A stretch of 64,000 nucleotides of DNA from Urbifossiella sp046350095 (GTDB taxonomy: Bacteria > Planctomycetota > Planctomycetia > Gemmatales > Gemmataceae). The notes below the pieces were generated by a model. The model was not told the DNA's origin. It made no database searches and worked only from the letters and a program-made list of their open reading frames with translations. The position numbers and the translations under genes were made by a program. The first letter of the stretch is position 1, and every line of letters starts with the position of its first letter. The DNA is taken from contig JAXMBA010000002.1 in assembly GCA_046350095.1 (NCBI GenBank), positions 868,001 through 932,000 on the forward strand, read 5' to 3'. Positions 43,149-50,614 of this stretch are shown here, piece by piece.

Positions 43149-44609
43149 TCACTCGACCGTCGCCCGCCCGGCGTCCAGGCGCAGCGTGCGCGTCACCGTG
43201 CGCGGCAACTCGGGCGGGTGGTGGCTGACGAACAGGAGTGTTTGGTCGGCGCCGAGGTTGGCGTCGAGCCAGTCGCGGCAGCGCCGAACCGTGGCGGCGT
43301 CGAAGCTCTGGAACGGCTCGTCGAGGATGAGCAGCCGCGGCCGCTTGACCAGCGCGCGGGCCAGCAGCACCAGCTTCTGCTCGCCGGTCGAGAGCTGGCG
43401 GAACGGCCGGTCGTGCAGCGCCGTGAGCCCGAAGTCGGCGAACAACTGCGCCACCGTCGCGTCCTGCTCGGGCGTGGTGGGGTGGTCGGTGACGCCGTCG
43501 AAGAAGCCGGTGGCGGCGGCCCGCGCGGCGGTGAGCGGGCCGGTGAAGTACAGGTGGAACTCGGGCGACGTGAGGCCGACGGGGCGCTTCACGTCCCAGA
43601 TGCGCTCGCCGGTGCCGCGGCGGTTGCCGAACAGCCGCACGTCGTTGGAGAACGCCTGCGGGTGGTCGCCGCACAGGAGGCTCAGCAGCGTCGTCTTGCC
43701 GCTGCCGTTCGGCCCCATCACCGCCCACCGCTCGCCCGCGCGGACGGTCCACGAGACGCTATCGAGGAGGACGCGGCCGCCGTGGCGGACGGTCACGTCG
43801 TGGAGATCGATGACGGGATCACCGGCATTATTAGACAGGATAACCGGATGAACAGGATGCCGAAACCACGCTTGGTTCGGCATCCTGTTCATCCGGTTAT
43901 CCTGTCTAAACTCCGATTGTTCTTCACCGTTCCGCAACTCAAGTCGATTCGTCACCCACACCGGCACCGCCTCCGCGGCGCAGACCAGCACCAGCCGCAG
44001 CCCCTCGCTCACCAGTCGGCCGAGGAACGCCGCCACGTCCTCGCGCCCCGCTGCGTCGAGGCCGAGGAACGGGTCGTCGAGCACCAGCAGCTCCGGGTGC
44101 CCGAGCAGCGCGCGGGCGATGCGCGCCCGCCGCGTCTGGCCGTTCGACAGCGTCATGAACGGCTGCTCCAGCCGGTCCGCGAGGCCGAGCCGGGCGGCGA
44201 CCGCGGCGATCTCGACGGCCGGCGCCGGACTGTTGCTGCGGAGGAACGTGCCCAAGGATAGCGGCTCGTCGGCGTCGGCGAACTCGAACCGCTGCTGGTA
44301 GTAGTGGCCGGCGTAGCTGAACAGCCGGCTGTTCTCCTGGAACGGCACGTGCCGGGCGACGTCCGAGACGTACTTCACCTCGCGGCCGCCGGCGCGGAGG
44401 CGGTCGAGGAGGGGCCACGACAGGTCGCCGGCGCGGAGGTGGATGCGGCCGAGGAGGGCGTCGGCGAGCGTGGACTTGCCGCTGCCGACGGGGCCGGTGA
44501 CGGCCCACGTCTCGCCCTCGCGGACGGTCCACGAGAAGTCGGTGAGGACGGCGGCGCCGCCGGGCCGGGCGACGGTGGCGCGGTCGAGCGCGAAGACGGG
44601 GTCGGTCAC
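43149..44609 (-). CDS. Tandem ABC ATPase (ModF-like) with palindrome-encoded linker
   Basis: 486 aa. The GTG at 44609 overlaps the hemC stop as GTGA. Two ABC domains: domain 1 has Walker A GPVGSGKST at 39-47, signature LSNGQ at 154-158 and Walker B LLVLDDP at 174-180, with Asp where the catalytic Glu is expected and no H-loop His (VLVCAAEAVPVW). Domain 2 has GPNGSGKTT at 299-307, LSTGEQ, LLILDEP and SHH, all intact. No membrane segment is seen. It resembles ModF/PhrA-type double ATPases, whose role is poorly defined. Residues 234-260 come entirely from a 79-bp palindrome (43831-43909) inserted in frame between the domains. Coupled to hemC, possibly only by operon position. Confidence 0.88.
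   Translation of the reverse strand: MTDPVFALDRATVARPGGAAVLTDFSWTVREGETWAVTGPVGSGKSTLADALLGRIHLRAGDLSWPLLDRLRAGGREVKYVSDVARHVPFQENSRLFSYAGHYYQQRFEFADADEPLSLGTFLRSNSPAPAVEIAAVAARLGLADRLEQPFMTLSNGQTRRARIARALLGHPELLVLDDPFLGLDAAGREDVAAFLGRLVSEGLRLVLVCAAEAVPVWVTNRLELRNGEEQSEFRQDNRMNRMPNQAWFRHPVHPVILSNNAGDPVIDLHDVTVRHGGRVLLDSVSWTVRAGERWAVMGPNGSGKTTLLSLLCGDHPQAFSNDVRLFGNRRGTGERIWDVKRPVGLTSPEFHLYFTGPLTAARAAATGFFDGVTDHPTTPEQDATVAQLFADFGLTALHDRPFRQLSTGEQKLVLLARALVKRPRLLILDEPFQSFDAATVRRCRDWLDANLGADQTLLFVSHHPPELPRTVTRTLRLDAGRATVE
43831..43909. repeat. 34-bp inverted repeat inserted in frame within the ABC ATPase gene
   Basis: Perfect arms 43831-43864 and 43876-43909 (starting TTAGACAGGATAACCGGATG) with an 11-nt centre. 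It is much lower in GC than the host gene. It encodes 27 residues (FRQDNRMNRMPNQ then AWFRHPVHPVILSN) in the linker between the two ATPase domains, so the reading frame survives. GGATAACxGGATGAACAGGAT repeats are, from memory, common dispersed sequences in planctomycete genomes. Confidence 0.9.
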
Positions 44610-45520
44610 GCGAGCAGTTCCCCCGCCCCCTCGGCGAGCAGCATCGCGGCCAGCTCCTGCCCCGTCGCCAGCGGCGCGTCGGCCGGGCCGGCGTGCGTCG
44701 CCGACACCTTCCGCCGCCCGTCCGGCGACAGCACCATGCCGCGGATCGTCAGTGTGCCGCCGTCGATCTTCGACGTGGTGCCGATCGGCACGAGGCACCC
44801 GCCACCGAGCGCCGCCAGCATCGCCCGCTCGGCCGTCACCCGCGCGAACGTGTCCGCGTCGGTCAGCGCCATGACGGCGTCGATGGTGTCGGCGTCGTCG
44901 GTGCGGCACTCCAGGCCGATGGCGCCCTGCCCCACCGCGGGGAGCATCCAGCTCGAATCCAGCACCTCGGTGACGCGGTCGGCGAGGCCCAGCCGCACGA
45001 GCCCGGCCTCGGCGAGGATGATGGCGTCGAGGTCGTTCTCCTCCAGCTTCCGCAGTCGCGTCTCGACGTTGCCGCGCAGGTCGATCAGCTTCAAATCCGG
45101 CCGCCGGTTCGCCAGCATGGCGCGCCGCCGCAGGCTGCTCGTGCCGACGACGGCCCCCTGCGGCAGCGCGTCGAAGCGGCGGTGCGTCACGGACACGAAG
45201 GCGTCGCCGGTCGGCCCGCGCGGCGGCACCGCGACGAGTTCCAGGCCGGGCTCGGGGATCGTCGGCAGGTCCTTCAGGCTGTGAACGGCGGCGTCGGCGC
45301 GGTTGTCGCGGAGCGCGGTCTGGATGGCCTTCGTGAACACGCCGAAGCCGCCCATCGCGGCCAGGGGCGTGGCGCGGTCGCGGTCGCCGTGCGTCTCGAT
45401 CAGCACGAGCTCGACCGGCCGCGGCGCGGCGACGGGGCGGAGGCGGTCGGCGATGAAGTGCGCCTGCCACAGGGCGAGCGGACTGCCGCGGGTGCCGAGG
45501 CGGAGGGGGGTGTCGTTCAT
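44606..45520 (-). CDS. hemC: Hydroxymethylbilane synthase (porphobilinogen deaminase)
   Basis: 304 aa from ATG 45520 (MNDTPLRLGTRGSPLALWQA); longer upstream starts run into palindromic elements and are rejected. Family motifs: RLGTRGSPLALWQA, VELVLIETHGD, VHSLKDLPT, TSSLRRRAM, and the cofactor-binding cysteine in GGGCLVPIG near residue 243, matching Cys242 of E. coli. It joins four porphobilinogen units into hydroxymethylbilane in tetrapyrrole synthesis, in the cytoplasm. The leader is unusual: from 25 nt upstream it consists of two palindromic elements (A2, B1). Its stop overlaps the ABC ATPase start. Confidence 0.97.
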   Translation of the reverse strand: MNDTPLRLGTRGSPLALWQAHFIADRLRPVAAPRPVELVLIETHGDRDRATPLAAMGGFGVFTKAIQTALRDNRADAAVHSLKDLPTIPEPGLELVAVPPRGPTGDAFVSVTHRRFDALPQGAVVGTSSLRRRAMLANRRPDLKLIDLRGNVETRLRKLEENDLDAIILAEAGLVRLGLADRVTEVLDSSWMLPAVGQGAIGLECRTDDADTIDAVMALTDADTFARVTAERAMLAALGGGCLVPIGTTSKIDGGTLTIRGMVLSPDGRRKVSATHAGPADAPLATGQELAAMLLAEGAGELLA

Positions 45521-45544
45521 GCCGACGGGGTTCGGGGTTTCGTT

Positions 45545-45678
45545 GGTCGGGTCGAGTCTGCGAGACCCGACGCGGGGCGCGGGCGGCGACCGGAGAAAAC
45601 CCCGATGCGTCAGCGTCTCTGGGATTGTAGGGGTGGTGACTGGCGTCCTGCGTCGGGTCTCGCAGACTCGACCCGACC
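45545..45678. repeat. MITE-like palindromic element, family A copy 2
   Basis: Perfect 29-bp arms (45545-45573 and 45650-45678, GGTCGGGTCGAGTCTGCGAG) around 76 nt of unique centre. Compared with copy 1 the arms carry the paired change TTCG to TGCG in both arms, a compensatory difference that keeps the palindrome. The centres differ strongly. Confidence 0.85.
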
Positions 45679-45681
45679 TAC

Positions 45682-45854
45682 TAGTCCGTCTACGGATCGA
45701 TGTCGGGCTTCGCCCGATTGGTGACGAGCGGGCCGTTAGGCCGGGGCGCAAGCCCCGTCGGGCGTCGAACCCCGGACGGGGCTTGCGCCCCCGGCCTAAC
45801 AGCGCGAGCGAACCGCCCGCGGGCGAAGCCCGACATTGATCGGTTGATGGACTA
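45682..45854. repeat. MITE-like palindromic element, family B copy 1
   Basis: Outer imperfect inverted arms of 35 nt (45682-45716, TAGTCCGTCTACGGATCGAT; 45820-45854) plus an inner near-perfect pair (45735-45759 and 45775-45800, GTTAGGCCGGGGCGCAAGCC) with one extra C. The copy at 58377-58546 shares both arm pairs. The right border reaches the HIT stop codon. Confidence 0.85.
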
Positions 45855-46331
45855 CTACGGGGAGCCGGCCGCCCCGCGGTCGCGCAACCAACTCCGCAGC
45901 CGGGCGACGGCCTCGGCGCGGGGAACGGGGCCGGTTTCGAGGCGGGCCTTCGCCGCGGGGTCGTGGTCGGCGGCGGCCAGCGCGAACCACACCGGCCGCA
46001 GCCGGTCGGGGTCGTCGGCCGTGCGCGGGAACAGGTGCCAGTGCAGGTGCGGCACCTGGTTGCCGAGCAGCTCGTAGTTCAGCTTGTGCGGGCGGAAGCA
46101 GGCCTCGATCGCCTCGGCGAGCGTCGCCATCTCGTCGAGGAAGGCGGCGCGGCGCGGGCCGAGCTGGCTCAGCTCCGAGGCGTGGTCGCGGCTCACGAGG
46201 ACACAGTAGCCGGGAAAACTCTGCCAGGGGCCGAGCACGGCGACGGAGTGCGGGAAGCGCCACACCACGTCCGCGGCCGGCCACCCGTCGGGGGCGGCGA
46301 GCTTCGCGCAGAAGGGGCAGTCGGTCGCCAT
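45855..46331 (-). CDS. HIT-family nucleotide-binding protein
   Basis: 158 aa from ATG 46331 (MATDCPFCAKL). The histidine triad HLHWHLFP near residue 94 and the upstream GNQVPHLHW identify a HIT protein; the N-terminal CPFC pair fits zinc-binding HIT members. The family hydrolyses or transfers nucleoside phosphates (for example dinucleotide or AMP conjugates); the exact substrate is unknown. The TAG stop (45857-45855) belongs to the terminal CTACTACG of palindromic element B1, so the C-terminus ends where the element starts. The GC-poor 39-bp inverted repeat lies directly upstream. Confidence 0.88.
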   Translation of the reverse strand: MATDCPFCAKLAAPDGWPAADVVWRFPHSVAVLGPWQSFPGYCVLVSRDHASELSQLGPRRAAFLDEMATLAEAIEACFRPHKLNYELLGNQVPHLHWHLFPRTADDPDRLRPVWFALAAADHDPAAKARLETGPVPRAEAVARLRSWLRDRGAAGSP

Positions 46332-46358
46332 GAAGAAAGGATAAGGAGGTGACGCCGG

Positions 46359-46484
46359 ATTAACCACAGAGTCACAGAGGGCACAGAGGGAAGACAGAAG
46401 GCCGAGTGAAGACATTGGGTTTAAGCCCTGCTCCGTCTCGCTCGACTGTCTTCCCTCTGTGCCCTCTGTGACTCTGTGGTTAAT
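46359..46484. repeat. 39-bp perfect inverted repeat (ACCACAGAG type)
   Basis: Arms 46359-46397 and 46446-46484 (ATTAACCACAGAGTCACAGA) are perfect complements around a 48-nt centre, at near 50% GC in a GC-rich setting. It lies between the HIT start and the thioredoxin-like stop. From memory, the motif is a frequent dispersed sequence in planctomycete and other environmental genomes. Function unknown. Confidence 0.85.
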
Positions 46485-46493
46485 CTTCGGCCA

Positions 46494-47087
46494 TCACCTC
46501 ACCGCCTCGGCGCGGAGCTGCTGCACGGTGCGGACGACGCCGTCGAGGGTGCCCGCGTCGGGGGCGCCGTTCACCTTGCCGCGCGGGCGGCCGGCGGCGT
46601 CGATGACGACGATGTTCGGCTCGCCGGCGGTGAGGCCGAAGTGCGTCTTCATGGCGTCGGTGAAGTCGAGCCACACCGGCACGTCCGGGGCGCCCTTGGC
46701 GATCTGCGAGCGGATCACGCCGCGGATCGGGCCGGGCACCTTGCCGCAGCACGCCACGGGGATCACCTTCACGTCCGGCGCCGCCTTGCCGGGGGCGAGG
46801 CCGTCCAGCCCGACCACCGGCGCCGCCTGCGCCTTCGCCGCGGGCTGCCCCTTCGCCGTCGGGTGCCAGCAGACGTGCAGCTGCTCGCCGAGCGCCTTGC
46901 AGGCGTCGGTGCCGCGGCGGTCGCCGTACACGAGGATGACGACCGACCCGCGGTACGCGGCGGGGTCGGCCTTGCGGTCGAACTGGTCCTCGAGCGCGAG
47001 GTCGGGCAGCGCCGCCGGCGGCTGCGCGACGCCGAAGCCGGCGAGACCGAACAGCGCGGCGGCGACGAGACAAGTCGTGCGGGTCAT
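46494..47087 (-). CDS. Exported thioredoxin-fold (redoxin-like) protein without CxxC
   Basis: 197 aa with a signal peptide (residues 1-21, LAGFGVAQ). The fold resembles redoxins (LEDQFDRKADPAAYRGSVVILVYGDR then a C-terminal NIVVIDAAGRPRGKV strand pair), but the active-site CxxC after the VYG strand is missing; only one Cys stands nearby (GTDACKAL), and a CC pair is found later (VIPVACCGK). It may be a peroxiredoxin-like or purely structural protein. It lies 10 nt after the ABC permease stop in the same orientation, so it is probably the last gene of the exporter transcript. Function uncertain. Confidence 0.65.
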   Translation of the reverse strand: MTRTTCLVAAALFGLAGFGVAQPPAALPDLALEDQFDRKADPAAYRGSVVILVYGDRRGTDACKALGEQLHVCWHPTAKGQPAAKAQAAPVVGLDGLAPGKAAPDVKVIPVACCGKVPGPIRGVIRSQIAKGAPDVPVWLDFTDAMKTHFGLTAGEPNIVVIDAAGRPRGKVNGAPDAGTLDGVVRTVQQLRAEAVR

Positions 47088-47097
47088 GGATGGTTCC

Positions 47098-48255
47098 TTA
47101 ATTCGATCCCCAGCCGGCGGCGCGGCGGCGCTCGTCGGCGGTCAGCCGCCACGCCGCCAGCGCCAGGAACGCGGCCGCGAACGCGGCCACGGCGCCCGCG
47201 TACGGCAGCGCCTCGGCCAGCCCGCGGCCCTGCCACGTCACGCGGTCGAGGCCGCGCATCGCCCACGTCGTCGGCAGCGCCAGGGCGGCGTCGCGCACCC
47301 ACTCGGGGAGCAGGAACGCCGGCACCCACAGCCCGCCCAGCATGCTCACGCCCAGGATCACCAGGATGCTCACGCTCCGCGCCCGCGCCTCGGTGCCGCC
47401 CACGGCCGCGACCAGCAACCCGGTCGCCGCGGCGAGCCCGCACCCGGCCAGCGACAGCAGCGCGAACCCGACCCACGACCCCGCGGCCGTCACGCCGAAC
47501 GCCAGCCGGCCGACGCCGAACGTGACGCCGACCATCAGCAGGGCGATCCCCGCGGTGGCGAGCGCCTTGCCGGCGAGCACCGCGGCCAGCGGCACCGGCG
47601 CGGCGCGGACGCGGACCCACGCCCCGCGGCGCCGCTCGCGCAGGAACAGCAGGCCGCTCTCCATGCCCCAGAACAGCAGGTATTGCAGCGTCATCCCGCA
47701 GAAGCTGTGCGTGTACGAGTCGAACCCGCCGGCGGCCCCGGCCACGCTCGTGGCCTCGGCGCGGAACGGCGGCGCGAGCGCGGCCGTGTCGCCGAAGCGG
47801 TCGCGGGCCAGCTTCCGCATCACGGTCTCGGTCAGCACGCCCTCGGCCCACTGGCGTTCCGCGGCGGTGGTGGGGTGGTGGAGCAGCTCGACCACGGGGC
47901 GCTCGCCGGCCCACGCCGCGGCCTTCTCGAAGCCGGCCGGCAGCACGATCGCCACGCCCGGCCGGCGGTCGGCGACCGCGGTCTCGGCGGCGGCGCGGGT
48001 CATCTCGACGGCGGCGAAGCGTGGCGACGCCAGCAGCTCGTCGGCGACCGACCGCGCGAACGCGCTGCCGTCCTCGACCACGACGGCGACAGGGAGCCGG
48101 GGCGCGCCGCGGTCGGCGGTGGGGCGCGCGAAGACGAGGCCGAACGCCGACGCCAGGACGACGGGCACGACGAACGCGAGCGCGGCGGCCCGCCGGTCGG
48201 CCCAGAACAGGCGCCAGTCTTTCCCGGCCACGGCGAGGATGTGCTGCGTGCTCAC
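47098..48255 (-). CDS. ABC-2 type transporter permease
   Basis: 385 aa. The GTG at 48255 overlaps the ATPase stop as GTGA. One membrane helix lies near the N-terminus (AALAFVVPVVLASAFGLVF), then a large external loop, and five further helices fill the C-terminal half (for example ATAGIALLMVGVTFGVGRL, SILVILGVSMLGGLWVPAFL). This is the ABC-2/NatB-type exporter layout. It forms an exporter with the ATPase encoded just upstream. The cargo (drug, lipid or polysaccharide) cannot be predicted. Confidence 0.9.
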   Translation of the reverse strand: MSTQHILAVAGKDWRLFWADRRAAALAFVVPVVLASAFGLVFARPTADRGAPRLPVAVVVEDGSAFARSVADELLASPRFAAVEMTRAAAETAVADRRPGVAIVLPAGFEKAAAWAGERPVVELLHHPTTAAERQWAEGVLTETVMRKLARDRFGDTAALAPPFRAEATSVAGAAGGFDSYTHSFCGMTLQYLLFWGMESGLLFLRERRRGAWVRVRAAPVPLAAVLAGKALATAGIALLMVGVTFGVGRLAFGVTAAGSWVGFALLSLAGCGLAAATGLLVAAVGGTEARARSVSILVILGVSMLGGLWVPAFLLPEWVRDAALALPTTWAMRGLDRVTWQGRGLAEALPYAGAVAAFAAAFLALAAWRLTADERRRAAGWGSN

Positions 48256-49181
48256 CGCCCCACCTTTTCGCTGGTCGCGGTCCGGGCCCCCGCCCCCCCC
48301 GGGCTGCGGTAGCCGTCCAGGTCCAGGCCTTCGGCCAGCACGCGGGCCAGCGCCCGGCCGAGGTGCTCGGCGGTGTCGGCCGCCAGCCGCAGGCGGTTGC
48401 CGGTCACCTCCAACTCGGCGACGGGGGCCAGCTCGCGGCGGAGGCTCTTTTCCAGGAAGCGCGGCACCGGCATCCGCAGGTGGGCGTACAGCACCTCGCG
48501 GCCGCGCGGCCGCAGCACGTCGCCGGGGCGGCCGCACGCCACCAGCCGGCCGCCGCCCAGCACCGCGACGCGGTCGGCGGCGAGCTCCGTTTCGTCGGTG
48601 TGGTGCGTGGTGAACAGCACGGCGTGGCCGTCGTCGCGGAGGCGCGTCAGGTCGGCGAGGAAGGCGTCGCGGCTGGCCGGGTCGAGGGCCGCGGTCGGCT
48701 CGTCGAGCAGCAGGACCGGCGGGTCGTGGAGCAGCGCGGCGGCGAGGTTCACCCGCTGCCGCAGCCCGCCGGACAGCGTGCCGACGCGGTCGTGGGCACG
48801 CTCCGACAGGCCGACGCGCGACAGGCCGCGGGCGACGCGGCGGCGCAGCTCGCGGCCGCCGAGGCCGTACAGGCGGCCGAAGAAGTCGAGGTTCTGCGCC
48901 GCGGTCAGCTCGTCGTAGGTGGCACCGTCCTGCGGCACGAGGCCGACCTTCGCGGCGTACCCGTGCGGGTCGGCGGCGCGGTCGACGCCGCACGCGGTCA
49001 CGGTGCCGCTCGCGGGCGTCAGCACGCCGGCGGCGAGCCCCAGGGTGGTGCTCTTGCCGGAGCCGTTCGGGCCGATGAGCGCCACGACTTCGCCCGCGGC
49101 CACGTCCAGCGTCAGACCGGCGACGGCGACGCGGTCGCCGTAGCGGGCGCGGACGGCCTGGAGGCGCAGGGCTGCGGTCAT
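48252..49181 (-). CDS. ABC transporter ATP-binding protein (ABC-2/NatA-type)
   Basis: 309 aa from ATG 49181 (MTAALRLQAVRARYGDR). Walker A GPNGSGKST near residues 38-46, Q-loop VGLVPQDGATYDELTA, signature LSGGLRQRV, Walker B VLLLDEPTAALD and H-loop FTTHH are all complete. The C-terminal 90 residues form the extension usual for ABC-2 exporters. It couples by GTGA overlap to the permease and supplies ATP hydrolysis for export. Confidence 0.95.
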   Translation of the reverse strand: MTAALRLQAVRARYGDRVAVAGLTLDVAAGEVVALIGPNGSGKSTTLGLAAGVLTPASGTVTACGVDRAADPHGYAAKVGLVPQDGATYDELTAAQNLDFFGRLYGLGGRELRRRVARGLSRVGLSERAHDRVGTLSGGLRQRVNLAAALLHDPPVLLLDEPTAALDPASRDAFLADLTRLRDDGHAVLFTTHHTDETELAADRVAVLGGGRLVACGRPGDVLRPRGREVLYAHLRMPVPRFLEKSLRRELAPVAELEVTGNRLRLAADTAEHLGRALARVLAEGLDLDGYRSPGGAGARTATSEKVGR

Positions 49182-49485
49182 GCGGGCTCCGGGGAAGGAT
49201 CGGGGCCGGGGGTATACCCGCGGCGCGCGGGGCGGGCAAGACCGTCCCCCGCGCCGGGCTTCACCCGCGGTCGTCGGGTGTCGCGCGCGACCCGGCCACA
49301 CCACGGGAACGCTCACGGGCTCGATCGCCGGTGCGGGCGAGATAGGGGGAGCAGTGACGGCGTGGGCGGAAATCTGGGACGAGAATTCGCCGTAAGGTGA
49401 TGCCGGAACGGGAGTTGAGGCGCCGCATCGGCGAGAGGCGAGTCTCCCGCGGCCTGGTGAGGGTCGCCGCGGGAGGATCCACTCG
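49182..49485. other. 304-nt intergenic region upstream of the ABC exporter
   Basis: It lies between the exporter ATPase start and the stop of the beta-propeller gene. No gene is recognised. A GGGTATACCC palindrome at about 49211-49220 could contain a weak -10 for the exporter. Otherwise nothing is seen. Confidence 0.5.
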
Positions 49486-50406
49486 TCAGTCCAGGTCCAC
49501 GTCCCAGACGACGAGTTCGCCGCGCTCGTTGCCGGCGGCGGCGAGGGTGCCATCGGGCGAGACGGCCACCGACCGCAGCGGGCCGACGCCCCAGTCGAAG
49601 CGGACGCGGCAGCCCCACCCGGCGGCGTCGAACACGTGGACGGTGCCGTCGGAGCGGGCGGCGAACAGGTGGCGGCCGAGCGGGTCGAAGGCGGCGGCGT
49701 AAAACGGATTGCGGGAGCCGTCGCGGACCAGCACGGGGTCGCCGCGGTCACCGGCCGCCCACACCGCGACCGTCATACCGTGAAGGCTGATTACGTGCCG
49801 CCCGCCCGGGGCCACGACCAGCGGCCCGGTCACCTTCCACGGGTACGGGACACTGGAAAGCACCCGCCCGCTCGCGGCCGACCGCAGCTCCAGAACGAAG
49901 TGCTTGTCCACATACTTGGGGCCGGTCGTTGGGCGGGTGAGGACGGCGAGCTGGTCGCCGGCGGGCGAAACGGTGAGCTGCTCGACGTTCAGGTACCGGG
50001 TGTTGATCTCCCAGTCGCGCTCCCAGCCGCCGGGGGCGGCGCGCCAGCCGACGAGGGCGAGCTGCGGGAAGCCGTGCTGGGTGTAGACGCGGTCGCCGGC
50101 CGGGCCGGGGACGAGGCGGAAGATCTGGCCGGGGCCGGAGAGTCGCGGGCGGGCCAGCCGCCGGGCGTCGCGGTCGTAGACGTTCCAGCCGTCGTAGTCG
50201 AGCCAGCCGACGCCGCGGCCGTCCGGGGTGAAGTAGACGCCCTCGGCGCGGTCGGAGGCGCGGCGGCTGATGCACACGGGCGGGCCGGCGGCGTCGAGGT
50301 TCCAGAGGAACACGCCCTGCCCGCGGACGTAGGCGGCGAGTGCGCGGGCGTCGGGGCTGAACACCAGCCCGCGCACCTCGCCGGCCCCCGCCCGCAGTAC
50401 CCGCAT
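49486..50406 (-). CDS. WD40-like beta-propeller protein
   Basis: 306 aa from ATG 50406 (MRVLRAGAGEV), chosen because GGAG lies seven bases upstream; ATG 50412 is too close to it. The whole protein is a single propeller with blades such as VRGLVFSPDARALAAYV, FDPLGRHLFAARSDGTVHVFD and VAVSPDGTLAAAGNERGELVVWD. There is no signal peptide and no membrane helix, so it is likely a cytoplasmic protein-interaction scaffold. Its partner is unknown. It may be cotranscribed from metK (208 nt upstream), but the gap is large. Confidence 0.8.
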   Translation of the reverse strand: MRVLRAGAGEVRGLVFSPDARALAAYVRGQGVFLWNLDAAGPPVCISRRASDRAEGVYFTPDGRGVGWLDYDGWNVYDRDARRLARPRLSGPGQIFRLVPGPAGDRVYTQHGFPQLALVGWRAAPGGWERDWEINTRYLNVEQLTVSPAGDQLAVLTRPTTGPKYVDKHFVLELRSAASGRVLSSVPYPWKVTGPLVVAPGGRHVISLHGMTVAVWAAGDRGDPVLVRDGSRNPFYAAAFDPLGRHLFAARSDGTVHVFDAAGWGCRVRFDWGVGPLRSVAVSPDGTLAAAGNERGELVVWDVDLD

Positions 50407-50614
50407 GGACATTCTCCGGCCCGAAACGTTCACGCCATCCTAGTGTCGGGCCGGCCAAGATTCAGGAAATCTTCCCGCGAACCCGGGCGGCTCTCCCGGC
50501 GGGGGCGTCGAGCGGGGCGGATGTGCCGTGCGAACGGGCGCCGTCGCGTGGCCGGGCGTCCGACCGTCGGCCCGGCGGCGGGCGAAATCGCCGCGCCGCA
50601 CGCGCCGGAACGAC

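Larger units (their letters stand above)
45521..45854. other. 334-nt hemC upstream region made of two palindromic elements
   Basis: Nearly the whole gap between hemC and the HIT gene is family A copy 2 (45545-45678) and family B copy 1 (45682-45854), three bases apart. Only 24 nt next to hemC are unique. No other gene or clear promoter is seen. Confidence 0.8.

Noticed and set aside
43149..45470. One 773-codon gene covering hemC and the ABC ATPase region
   Set aside because: Its first 287 codons are a shadow of hemC; the ATPase begins at the GTG at 44609 that overlaps the hemC stop.
45545..45854. Palindromic elements A and B as insertion sequences
   Set aside because: They are 130-175 bp long with no transposase frame; at most they are non-autonomous elements.
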